The notes beneath the pieces were generated by a model. The model was not told the origin of the DNA, did not search any database, and worked only from the letters and a program-made list of their open reading frames with translations. A stretch of DNA of 64,000 bases from Thalassotalea nanhaiensis. GTDB taxonomy: Bacteria; Pseudomonadota; Gammaproteobacteria; Enterobacterales; Alteromonadaceae. Position numbers and translations under genes: made by a program. The stretch covers positions 620,001 to 684,000 of the forward strand of contig NZ_CP134146.1 of NCBI RefSeq assembly GCF_031583575.1, written 5' to 3'. Numbering within the stretch: the first letter of the stretch is position 1; every line of letters starts with the position of its first letter. This document shows, piece after piece, positions 27,583-35,140 of this stretch.

Positions 27583-29019
27583 TTAATCGTTAACTAATAC
27601 GGATACACGTTTTAAGGTCATGTACTCTTCTAAGCTATAATGTGAGCAATCTTTGCCTACACCACTTTGCTTTAAACCACCATGTGGTAGTGATACGTCA
27701 TAGTGCACTTCATTTACACAAACGCTGCCTGCTTGTATTTGACTTGCCGCTTGTAAGCCACGCTGTAAATTGCTGGTAAATACATAGGCCGCTAAGCCAT
27801 ATTCGGTATCATTTGCCATCGCAATTACATCATCACTGTCTGAGTATTTAATCACGGGTAATACTGGGCCAAAAATCTCATCACATGCTAATGGCATACA
27901 AGGGTCAACATCGGCCAAAATAGTTGGCTCAAGATAGTAGCCTTTGGCCATTGATTGTGGGATTTTTCCTCCTAAAATCAGTCGGGCACCTTTATCAATA
28001 GCATCTTTGACGTTTGTTAGTACTCGCTCACGAGCTTGTGCGGTTAGCATAGGACCCATCAAGTTTCCATCGCTTCTACCTGTACCAAAGACTAAATCTT
28101 GTGCTTGTATTTTCGCTTTATCAATAAACTCGTCATACACTGATTCATGCACAAAACAACGATTTGGTGATACACAAACTTGCCCTGAATTAGCAAACTT
28201 AAGGCCAACAATATTTGCTACGGCTTTGTCGACATCTGCATCGTCATAAACCACAACAGGCGAGTTACCACCAAGTTCAACAGAGAAATGTTTAATGTTT
28301 GTACTGGCAGTGTGCATTGCGCCAACACCAGCTTTAGTTGACCCAATCATGGTAAACATGGTGGTTTTATCTGAAGTTAATAATGGGTCGGTAATATCGT
28401 ATCTATCACCTGAAATCACGTTAATAACTCCGGCAGGTATGCCAGCCTCAATAGAAAGCTCTGCACAACGAAGCGTTGCCAGTGGCGTTAACTGCGATGG
28501 TTTGATTATTGCGGTACAACCAGATGCCAAAACAGGCCCTAGCTTGTAACCTAGATTTAGTAATGGAAAATTCCAGGCTAAATATCCGACAACAACGCCT
28601 AGTGGCTGGCGCATCATATAATTTAGAAAACGGCCGTTAGGATCGGCAATTATCGGTTGGTCGATACGCTTTGCTTCTTCAAGAAAAAAGCGTAAGCAAG
28701 TAGTGAGCATGTCAAAGTCATATTCTGCATTATCGGCAGGTTTACCGGTCTCTTCAACCAATAAATCAACGATTTCATCTCGATGTTTTTCTAAAATATT
28801 TGCATAGTTTAAAATTATTTCACTGCGCTCTGCCAATGTCATTTTTGACCACGTGCTAAACGCGCTGTCGGCGCTGTCTAGTGCTGTCTGAATTTGTTCT
28901 GGTTCCACTTGAGGAGCAGTTGCAATTACCTCTTCAGTTGCAGGGTTAATCACATTTAGGCTATCTTTTGCAGTGACCAATTCACCATTGATCAGCATTT
29001 TGTATTGTTTGTTACTCAT
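27583..29019 (-). CDS. NAD(P)-dependent aldehyde dehydrogenase, candidate 3,6-anhydrogalactose dehydrogenase
   Basis: 478 aa ALDH-superfamily enzyme of normal length, cytoplasmic. The general base is Glu248 (VELGGNSP), the catalytic Cys is Cys282 (NSGQVCVSPNR), and cofactor-binding WNFP (149-152) and IKPS (172-175) are intact. Its start overlaps the stop of the cycloisomerase gene by four bases (ATGA). That coupling with a Gci-like cycloisomerase matches the known anhydrogalactose pathway: oxidation of the aldehyde of 3,6-anhydro-D-galactose, then ring opening to KDGal. The dgoK and dgoA genes in the window supply the next steps. Other aldehydes such as lactaldehyde remain possible. Confidence 0.85.
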   Translation of the reverse strand: MSNKQYKMLINGELVTAKDSLNVINPATEEVIATAPQVEPEQIQTALDSADSAFSTWSKMTLAERSEIILNYANILEKHRDEIVDLLVEETGKPADNAEYDFDMLTTCLRFFLEEAKRIDQPIIADPNGRFLNYMMRQPLGVVVGYLAWNFPLLNLGYKLGPVLASGCTAIIKPSQLTPLATLRCAELSIEAGIPAGVINVISGDRYDITDPLLTSDKTTMFTMIGSTKAGVGAMHTASTNIKHFSVELGGNSPVVVYDDADVDKAVANIVGLKFANSGQVCVSPNRCFVHESVYDEFIDKAKIQAQDLVFGTGRSDGNLMGPMLTAQARERVLTNVKDAIDKGARLILGGKIPQSMAKGYYLEPTILADVDPCMPLACDEIFGPVLPVIKYSDSDDVIAMANDTEYGLAAYVFTSNLQRGLQAASQIQAGSVCVNEVHYDVSLPHGGLKQSGVGKDCSHYSLEEYMTLKRVSVLVND

Positions 29020-30167
29020 CGTGTTTCCGTATTATTAATATCAAATTGTTTTATTGCATTTAAATCAATGTTTACCCCTAAACCCGGAGCGGTAGGAACA
29101 CTGGCTTGGCCACCTTCAATGTGAACAGCAACACTGTACAATTCATCACGCAATGGATTTTCGGTACGATCGTATTCAAGCATTAATTGCTTTTCTTCTG
29201 CTCTGCCAGGTTCGTGGTATGCACTTGCTAAAAAGTGCGTCGCTGCTGCCAGGTTGAGCTGAGTTCCCCAAACGTGAGGTACACAGTTAATGCCATTAGC
29301 AGAAGCTAATGTACGTATTTTTAATGCTTCACTTGGACCACCACAATAGGCAAGATCTGGTTGTAAAAGAGTCACTCCTCCTGATGCTATTAGCTTTTGA
29401 AAACCAAATCGTGTTTGTTCACACTCCCCGGTCGCGATCGCAAGGTCGAGTTTATTATGGAGTTGTTGAAATAGAGGCAAATGCTCAGGCGATAAGGGCT
29501 CTTCAAACCAGTCATAGTCATGTTTATCTAATAAACGACCAATGCGAATTGCTTCAGGTAAATCATAGGCATGATTAGAGTCAGCCATTAACGTTGTGTT
29601 TGGAAGAGCTTCGCGCATGGCAGTAATAAGCTGTTGATCAAAATCAGGATTTTTTCCGACCTTAATTTTCATCGCTTTAAAGCCTTCATCAGCATAGCCT
29701 TTAGCTTCTTCAACTAATAAGGGCAGTAATGCATCTTCTGTTAAGTCCTGATAATACATACCGGTAGCATAACAAGGGATGAAATCGCGTTGTCGTCCGC
29801 CCATTAACTCACTAACGCTTAATCCGAGTGCCTTGCCTTTAAGATCCCATAACGCCATATCAATACCTGACATGGCGCCCATCATTATTCCTGCTCTGGC
29901 AAAATCTAAGCTTGAACGCCACATGTGTTGCCATATAGCATCCGTAGCATAAGCATCCATGCCAATAATGCGAGGTGCATAAAAGTTATTTACTGCAGAC
30001 TGTGTAACATCAGCTGGGCCATAACATTCCCCCCAGCCTGATATGCCAGTATCAGTGATAATCTCAATAACTAACACGTTGCGTTGATCATAAGACCATT
30101 GGGAGAAGCCAAAAGGCTTCTCTAAATGACACCTAAGGTGATGACTGCGAATACATACTATTTTCAT
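29016..30167 (-). CDS. Enolase-superfamily cycloisomerase (Gci-like), candidate 3,6-anhydrogalactonate cycloisomerase
   Basis: 383 aa member of the mandelate racemase/muconate-lactonising group. The Lys-x-Lys pair is Lys167/Lys169, metal ligands are Asp196, Glu222 and Glu248, and the His is in VPHVWGTQ (His298). The N-terminal WGECYGPA, SGIDMALWDLKGK and PHVWGT blocks strongly recall D-galactarolactone cycloisomerase (Gci), so ring opening fits better than dehydration by DgoD. The proposed reaction is 3,6-anhydro-D-galactonate to 2-keto-3-deoxy-galactonate. It is translationally coupled to the aldehyde dehydrogenase and lies 11 bp after the transporter gene. A sugar-acid dehydratase function is the main alternative. 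Confidence 0.83.
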   Translation of the reverse strand: MKIVCIRSHHLRCHLEKPFGFSQWSYDQRNVLVIEIITDTGISGWGECYGPADVTQSAVNNFYAPRIIGMDAYATDAIWQHMWRSSLDFARAGIMMGAMSGIDMALWDLKGKALGLSVSELMGGRQRDFIPCYATGMYYQDLTEDALLPLLVEEAKGYADEGFKAMKIKVGKNPDFDQQLITAMREALPNTTLMADSNHAYDLPEAIRIGRLLDKHDYDWFEEPLSPEHLPLFQQLHNKLDLAIATGECEQTRFGFQKLIASGGVTLLQPDLAYCGGPSEALKIRTLASANGINCVPHVWGTQLNLAAATHFLASAYHEPGRAEEKQLMLEYDRTENPLRDELYSVAVHIEGGQASVPTAPGLGVNIDLNAIKQFDINNTETR

Positions 30168-30178
30168 TTAAGCGCTAC

Positions 30179-31276
30179 CTAACTTTTAATGGTTACGGTA
30201 GTGTCTTCAAAAATATTATATTCAACATTGTTCACGCTAGTTTGTGGTTGTTCAATTGAATTTGAATAACCTAATAAGCAAATGGCGCTGATTAAAATAA
30301 CAATACCGGTCGCCATAGTCTTAAATGGGCCTGGTGCACCTTTCCACTCGCCAGTGTATATACCTATAACGGTTGAGATAATAAGTGCTAAACCAAGCAA
30401 CATAGGCCAACCAATTACCGGACCAATATCTCCCATAAGCGCTGCACCTTGTCCGTAAACGCCTAAAGCGGCGAACCACAATAAGCCGGCAATCACCGCC
30501 CATTTATATGCTTTACCTGATTCGGCAACACCAAACGAACTCCAGGATTTATTTTTAAATAATAAAAATATGGCGAATCCTGCGTTCATTGCATAAGCAC
30601 CAATTAATACAACAACCCAGCGTGCAAGGGCGGTATTTCTAGTTACCGCACCAGCTTCTTCCGCTGCTGCGCCAATCGCTTCTGTTGCTGAAAAGCCAAC
30701 ATTTAACAGTGATGACAAAATACCACAGGCAATTGCTATCATTAGTCCTTTTTTAAAGGCTGCACCGGTTTGGATACCGGCAATTTCAACACCTGACTCA
30801 GCTAAAACTTTATCGCGGTTGATCCCTGCCTTTGCAACTATGGCAACAGCAATAAGCATGATCACCATACCTGTTAAAATAAAAGGAATAGCTGAGTTTG
30901 CACTCATGTTATTTAGTTGCATTAGTGGTATTAACGACCCCATCAAGGCAGCAAGTCCCATAACAATACCCATAGTTAATGCAACACCGATATAAGGCAC
31001 ACAAACACCAAACATTATGCCGCCTATACCCCAAAGGAAACCGTATAGAGCACCTTCTTGAATAGCTGAAGCTGGTGATGCAGCTATGACCGTAAATAAA
31101 TCTGGAACTACAATAAATGCCCAAATCCCAGGGAAAATAATCATCGCGATAGTTACGTGTACTAACCACCAAGCTTCCCATGCGAGCGGTTTAGTGTATT
31201 TCATGCCAAGGCCAAATGTGCCTTGGAAAACGCTGGCCAGTAATACCAGTAATAGTGGAAACATAATTTCAATCAT
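30179..31276 (-). CDS. RhaT-like sugar/proton symporter
   Basis: 365 aa inner-membrane protein with about ten hydrophobic segments. The N-terminal FQGTFGLGMKYTKPLAWEAWW stretch (starting at about residue 18) is characteristic of the L-rhamnose/H+ symporter (RhaT) family. It leads directly (11 bp) into the cycloisomerase and aldehyde dehydrogenase genes. The transported sugar is therefore more likely 3,6-anhydrogalactose than rhamnose, but the GH78-like gene just across the divergent region keeps rhamnose open. No rhamnose isomerase, kinase or aldolase gene is in the window. Confidence 0.82.
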   Translation of the reverse strand: MIEIMFPLLLVLLASVFQGTFGLGMKYTKPLAWEAWWLVHVTIAMIIFPGIWAFIVVPDLFTVIAASPASAIQEGALYGFLWGIGGIMFGVCVPYIGVALTMGIVMGLAALMGSLIPLMQLNNMSANSAIPFILTGMVIMLIAVAIVAKAGINRDKVLAESGVEIAGIQTGAAFKKGLMIAIACGILSSLLNVGFSATEAIGAAAEEAGAVTRNTALARWVVVLIGAYAMNAGFAIFLLFKNKSWSSFGVAESGKAYKWAVIAGLLWFAALGVYGQGAALMGDIGPVIGWPMLLGLALIISTVIGIYTGEWKGAPGPFKTMATGIVILISAICLLGYSNSIEQPQTSVNNVEYNIFEDTTVTIKS

Positions 31277-31322
31277 TGGTTTATCCTGTTGTATTTATTA
31301 TTAATTGAATATTTTTTCTTAT

Positions 31323-31622
31323 TTAAAAATCTACTATTTGCTCGTCTTCAGTAACTGACTGAATGTAAGCAACAACCGCATCGTGTTCTGGATAAACACA
31401 ATAGGCCTTAAAATCTTCTTCATTATCAAAAGTTGAGAATAGGCCCACATCAAAAAACTGAGCGCCATAGCTACCAATATTGATACCAACATCATATTGG
31501 CGAACTTCTTTTATTAGCGCAGGTAAGCTGTCAAGTTTGGCTTTAACAGTTATTGCTAGCTGATCTTTGCTTTGTCCGTCGGCTTGCTCTTTTAATTTCC
31601 ATAACACTAAATGTCTGTACAT
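31323..31622 (-). CDS. Dabb (stress-responsive A/B-barrel) domain protein
   Basis: 99 aa. MYRHLVLWKLKEQADG at the start and an aromatic/acidic C-terminus (YCVYPEHDAVVAYI) are typical of Dabb ferredoxin-like dimers. The ATG at 31622 is chosen over a TTG 12 bases upstream because GAGG lies six bases before it. It comes first among the intact genes of the minus-strand run that includes the transporter, cycloisomerase and dehydrogenase. Dabb proteins often sit in sugar-catabolic operons as mutarotase- or cyclase-like enzymes; the reaction here is unknown. Confidence 0.8.
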   Translation of the reverse strand: MYRHLVLWKLKEQADGQSKDQLAITVKAKLDSLPALIKEVRQYDVGINIGSYGAQFFDVGLFSTFDNEEDFKAYCVYPEHDAVVAYIQSVTEDEQIVDF

Positions 31623-31661
31623 GGTTATCCTCAAAAATTCGTTGTTGTCTGTTGAAACTTC

Positions 31662-31995
31662 TTATTGTTTTGGTCCTAATGATAAAGCTTGCAATGCATT
31701 GGCCTTGGCCACTTGCATTGCTTCAGCTGTTGCTAGTCGGGCAGCTTCGCCATCTCTTGCTTTTAATGCATCAAGACTTTTGGGGTAATAGATTGAGCAG
31801 CCTCATCTGCGGCATAACTTTCTAGAGCTTCACGCACACCGTACCTTTGTGTTAACTCTTGGCTATCTGGCCTGTGCACTACCGCGCCAAACCTTGGGCT
31901 ATAATCGAGCATGCCTTCAATTTCCATTTGCCTTATCGTTTCTCTGATTGGCGTTCGGCTCATGCCCAACTTTTAATTAATGCCTCAACCTTTAA
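31662..31995 (-). pseudogene. Decayed GntR/FCD (FadR-type) transcriptional regulator
   Basis: Three pieces of one regulator can be read on the minus strand. A fragment LKVEALIK (about 31995-31971) runs out of frame into the winged-helix piece LGMSRTPIRETIRQMEIEG, which continues through the first FCD helix (RYGVREALESYAADEAA) until a stop at about 31763. A third piece in another frame, SLDALKARDGEAARL to ALQALSLGPKQ and TAA at 31662, matches the C-terminal FCD helices. About 90-100 residues of the middle FCD domain are missing. It therefore carries at least one frameshift and one internal deletion and cannot make a normal sensor. It heads the anhydrosugar operon. Confidence 0.82.
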
Positions 31996-32033
31996 CTAAC
32001 GTGCTCTTTAGATGCCACAAATCAATTGTTAAT

Positions 32034-32058
32034 GGCCTGTATACAATGTATACAAGCC
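32034..32058. promoter_or_regulatory. 25-bp palindrome, candidate GntR-family operator
   Basis: The two half-sites GGCcTGTATACA and TGTATACAaGCC are separated by one base. The dyad is perfect except for the centre and one position in each arm, and holds two GTATAC cores (32039-32044 and 32048-32053). GTATAC-type dyads are typical of FadR-type GntR regulators such as UxuR and LldR. It lies between the decayed regulator with its operon on the left and the GH78-like gene, 60 bp away, on the right, so it could control both directions. Confidence 0.6.
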
Positions 32059-32118
32059 ATTACTTTTATGCAAGAATAAATATGATTTATACGATTATCT
32101 TGTGGGTTTATAACAATA

Positions 32119-34662
32119 ATGACTGTTTCAAAGCTAACTCTATTACTGCCGCTTTTTCTAATTTCACAACTTTGCAACGCAGTTTCAGTACAAGAATCTG
32201 CATTAAATAATGGTGTTATTGGCGAGTGGCAAGCGAACCATGTTGAAACCAATAAAGATTGGCAAGCGGCTTGGATATGGCATGAAAAAGGCAGTAACAA
32301 CAACTTAATGTTGTTTCGAAAGTCATTCACATTAACTGGTGACGCGGTGAATGCAGTATTGAAAATTACAGCCAGTAGCGTTTATAAACTTTATGTAAAT
32401 GGAGAGTATGTTAATAGAGGCCCTGCTCGAAGCGCACCTCATCATCAATCATTTGATCAGTTAAATATTAGCTCTTTGTTACAGCTAGGAAAAAATACGT
32501 TGGCTATTCAAGTGCATGCGCAAGACATGCTTAACAGTTATGCCTCCCCCGGGCGTGCCGGCTTGCTGGCAGAGCTTTTACTAAATGACAAGATACTCGT
32601 TAAAACCGACGCAAGCTGGAAAGTAAGTAAAGATCCTAGTTGGCGTGACAATAGCCCCAAGATGAGTCGTTTTCATCAAGAAGTAAACGACAGTGTTGAC
32701 CTGAGACTCGCACTGCATGACTGGCAAAGCTTAGAATTTAACGACAGTGATTGGCAAAATGCCACTGAGCTGATGCGTAATAATGGCTGGCCTACGGCCC
32801 AAAAGAATGACAGTGCACATGCAATAACACCGCCGTGGGTTTCATTGGTCAAACGCGATATACAGTATTTAAAAGAACAAAGCCTGACAGCCAAAAAACT
32901 AGTGTCGGCACAATACATTGATGATTATTTTACGAGTAAAATATCTTTTCCTAAAAAAATAAAAAGCATTCCAAAAGTCTCACTCGAACGAGACAATAAA
33001 GCGCTACAATTTTCAACGTATCCCATTAACTTAGAGTCGTCAGATAAACCATTGTTATTGGTATTCGATTTAGGTGAAGTTAAAAATGGTTTGCCTGAAT
33101 TTACTATTAAAGGCAGCGCTGGCGATAAGGTAGAGGTGATTGCCATACCATATATGATAAACAGCAAATTTACCTATCATATGGTTGATGCAAATTTAAT
33201 TGACCGTGTTGTGCTGTCAGGAAAAACAGATTATTGGCAGGCGCAATATTTTAAGCCGACACGTTATTTGGGGATTGTGGTAAAACCAAGTAATACAATG
33301 GAAATTAGTCATTTTGGATTGCACCAATTAAGTTTTGAACTGCATGAACAAAGCAGTATCAAGTCAGCTTCAGCTACTTGGATAACTGACTATGTTAATG
33401 CCAGTAAAAAGACAATCAAAGTCGCAACCACAGATGCTTATACCGATAATTATCGTGAGCGTCGTCAATATGCGCAAACGGGTTTTTATGCAGCCCTTGG
33501 CAATTATTACACGTTTGCCAACCACACGTTACAACGTCGATATTTAATCCAAACAGCACAGGAACAAATGGCAAACGGCTTAATGCCTGCTTATGGCCCG
33601 TTACAAACAGATGATTATATGGTGATTTTGGATTCTAATAGTTTGTGGATCCGCAGCTTAAAAAACTATTTCCTATATTCAGGTGATAAAAATACTGTAC
33701 TGCAATTGATGCCGGCAGCTACAAAAATGATGGCATTGTTAAACTCTTTTACCAATTCAGATGGTCTAATTGACAATCCTCCTTATGCCTATTGGCTTGA
33801 TCATGCTAAAAATGATCGACGCGGTGCTAACTTAAATCTCAATGGTCATTATTTAGGTGCTTTAGAGGATTTTGTTGAGCTGAACGCTTGGTTAGGTATC
33901 AGTGATGTGAGGCAATATGGAGAACAAGCAAAGAGAGTTCGCACTGCAATAAATACAAAGTTTTGGAATGAAGATAAGGGTTTATTTGTTGATGCCTTAA
34001 TTGATGGTGAACAGTCTAATCAATATAGCGAACATGCCAACGCGATGGCTTTGGCACTTAATATTGCAACTAAACAACAAGCTGACATGGTGATAAAAAC
34101 CTTACTTGATGATACGCCTGATAATTATATTACTCGTGCCAATGGCATGACTATGGTTACGCCTGCAATGAGTTACTTTTTACATAAAGGTATTGCTAAT
34201 TATGGCTATATCGATGAGTCGTTTGCGTTAATGCGTAAGCGTTTTGATAAAATGCTAGCACCGCAATATAACGGTACATTATGGGAAGAGTGGTGGCTGG
34301 ATGGCACAGGACGTTCAGGTACATTTATAAATAATGGCCGTACTCGCTCAGATGCACAAACTGAAAGCGCCTTTGCTCCCGCGCTATTTGCGGAATACTT
34401 GCTTGGCATAAAGCCTATTGAACCAGGCATGAGAACCATTACTTTAGCAAAGCGTAAGCACAGTATTTCTAATATGGAGGGGACTGTTGCAACCCCTTAT
34501 GGTCTATTAAAAATTCAATGGCAATATACCACCCCTAAGCAACAAGCTTTACTTATTGATGTACCAAATGGCGTAATCATTAAGCTAGACCGGCACAGTC
34601 TAGGTTTTAACGGTGAACAATATCAACAAATTAACTCAGGTACTCATCATATTGAGTTTTAA
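32119..34662 (+). CDS. GH78-like alpha-L-rhamnosidase family protein (secreted)
   Basis: 847 aa with a signal peptide (cut near CNA, residue 21). The N-terminal beta domain (WIWHEKGSNNNLMLFRKSF, then YKLYVNGEYVNRGPAR near 89-104) is the accessory jelly roll of bacterial rhamnosidases. The catalytic (alpha/alpha)6 barrel begins near residue 420, with TDNYRERRQYAQTG at about 441-454 holding the probable acid and GTLWEEWW near 720 the second acidic residue. The motif differs from classical GH78 (D-x-R-x-E-R), so specificity may be altered. It is the first plus-strand gene after the palindrome. Rhamnose is not a component of carrageenan or agar, so the substrate is uncertain. Confidence 0.75.
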   Translation: MTVSKLTLLLPLFLISQLCNAVSVQESALNNGVIGEWQANHVETNKDWQAAWIWHEKGSNNNLMLFRKSFTLTGDAVNAVLKITASSVYKLYVNGEYVNRGPARSAPHHQSFDQLNISSLLQLGKNTLAIQVHAQDMLNSYASPGRAGLLAELLLNDKILVKTDASWKVSKDPSWRDNSPKMSRFHQEVNDSVDLRLALHDWQSLEFNDSDWQNATELMRNNGWPTAQKNDSAHAITPPWVSLVKRDIQYLKEQSLTAKKLVSAQYIDDYFTSKISFPKKIKSIPKVSLERDNKALQFSTYPINLESSDKPLLLVFDLGEVKNGLPEFTIKGSAGDKVEVIAIPYMINSKFTYHMVDANLIDRVVLSGKTDYWQAQYFKPTRYLGIVVKPSNTMEISHFGLHQLSFELHEQSSIKSASATWITDYVNASKKTIKVATTDAYTDNYRERRQYAQTGFYAALGNYYTFANHTLQRRYLIQTAQEQMANGLMPAYGPLQTDDYMVILDSNSLWIRSLKNYFLYSGDKNTVLQLMPAATKMMALLNSFTNSDGLIDNPPYAYWLDHAKNDRRGANLNLNGHYLGALEDFVELNAWLGISDVRQYGEQAKRVRTAINTKFWNEDKGLFVDALIDGEQSNQYSEHANAMALALNIATKQQADMVIKTLLDDTPDNYITRANGMTMVTPAMSYFLHKGIANYGYIDESFALMRKRFDKMLAPQYNGTLWEEWWLDGTGRSGTFINNGRTRSDAQTESAFAPALFAEYLLGIKPIEPGMRTITLAKRKHSISNMEGTVATPYGLLKIQWQYTTPKQQALLIDVPNGVIIKLDRHSLGFNGEQYQQINSGTHHIEF

Positions 34663-34675
34663 TGGTAGTAATATT

Positions 34676-34715
34676 TTGTATTTATGTTATAAATACTATA
34701 AATACAACTAGGAGG
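34676..34715 (+). promoter_or_regulatory. Inverted repeat and strong ribosome-binding site before the EF-hand gene
   Basis: TTGTATTTAT (34676-34685) is the exact inverted copy of ATAAATACAA (34698-34707), with 12 bases between. It may be an operator or an mRNA hairpin. Immediately after it, AGGAGG lies about nine bases before the ATG at 34724, the strongest Shine-Dalgarno seen in the window. Confidence 0.4.
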
Positions 34716-34723
34716 ATAAAAGA

Positions 34724-35038
34724 ATGAAAACAATAATAACGATAGCAACAGTTGCAATTCTAGCATCAACAACGTGTCAAGCTGGGCAAGATAACAGCAA
34801 TATAACTGATTGGCAAAAGACGCGTTTTAAGCAATTAGACCTTGATAACAATGGTTCATTAAATGTAGAAGAGATGCGTGGAACGACCAAAGAATGGATG
34901 ACGAAAGCTGGCTTTGATGAAGCGGAGCAAGTTAAACGAACGAGTAAAAAATTAGCAAAATTAGATACAAATAAAGATAAGTCAATTTCTTTAGATGAAT
35001 TTGCTGCTGATCATAATAAACAAAAAAAGAAAAAGTAA
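34724..35038 (+). CDS. Small periplasmic EF-hand protein, paralogue
   Basis: 104 aa with a signal peptide cut after CQA (residue 20). EF loop 1 is at 39-50 (D-L-D-N-N-G-S-L-N-V-E-E) and is canonical. Loop 2 at 81-92 (D-T-N-K-D-K-S-I-S-L-D-E) has Lys at position 6, where Gly is usual, which may weaken it. The C-terminus is a Lys-rich tail, as in the paralogue at 10010. A strong AGGAGG site precedes the start, suggesting high expression. It is followed by a hairpin and a lipoprotein sulfatase, the same order as at 10010-11978. Confidence 0.85.
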   Translation: MKTIITIATVAILASTTCQAGQDNSNITDWQKTRFKQLDLDNNGSLNVEEMRGTTKEWMTKAGFDEAEQVKRTSKKLAKLDTNKDKSISLDEFAADHNKQKKKK

Positions 35039-35061
35039 ATCTAGTTTAACTTAAGCAGTAT

Positions 35062-35099
35062 CTAGCTATTTACCAGTGAACATTGCAGTAAATAGCTAG
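35062..35099 (+). repeat. Hairpin between EF-hand and sulfatase genes
   Basis: CTAGCTATTTAC (35062-35073) is perfectly complementary to GTAAATAGCTAG (35088-35099), with a 14-base loop. No T-run follows, so it looks more like an mRNA-stability or processing hairpin, or an operator, than an intrinsic terminator. Confidence 0.5.
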
Positions 35100-35140
35100 T
35101 TAACACCAACGAAAAAATAACGGCTAACCAGATACTTAAA

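Noticed and set aside
29016-30167. Calling the enolase-superfamily gene galactonate dehydratase (DgoD)
   Set aside because: The WGECYGPA and PHVWGT blocks and overall wording fit Gci-type cycloisomerases better, and it is coupled to an aldehyde dehydrogenase.
30179-34662. A rhamnose-utilisation locus (RhaT-like transporter, GH78-like enzyme, Dabb protein)
   Set aside because: No rhamnose isomerase, kinase, aldolase or rhamnonate dehydratase is seen, and the other genes favour galactan sugars. Kept only as an alternative.
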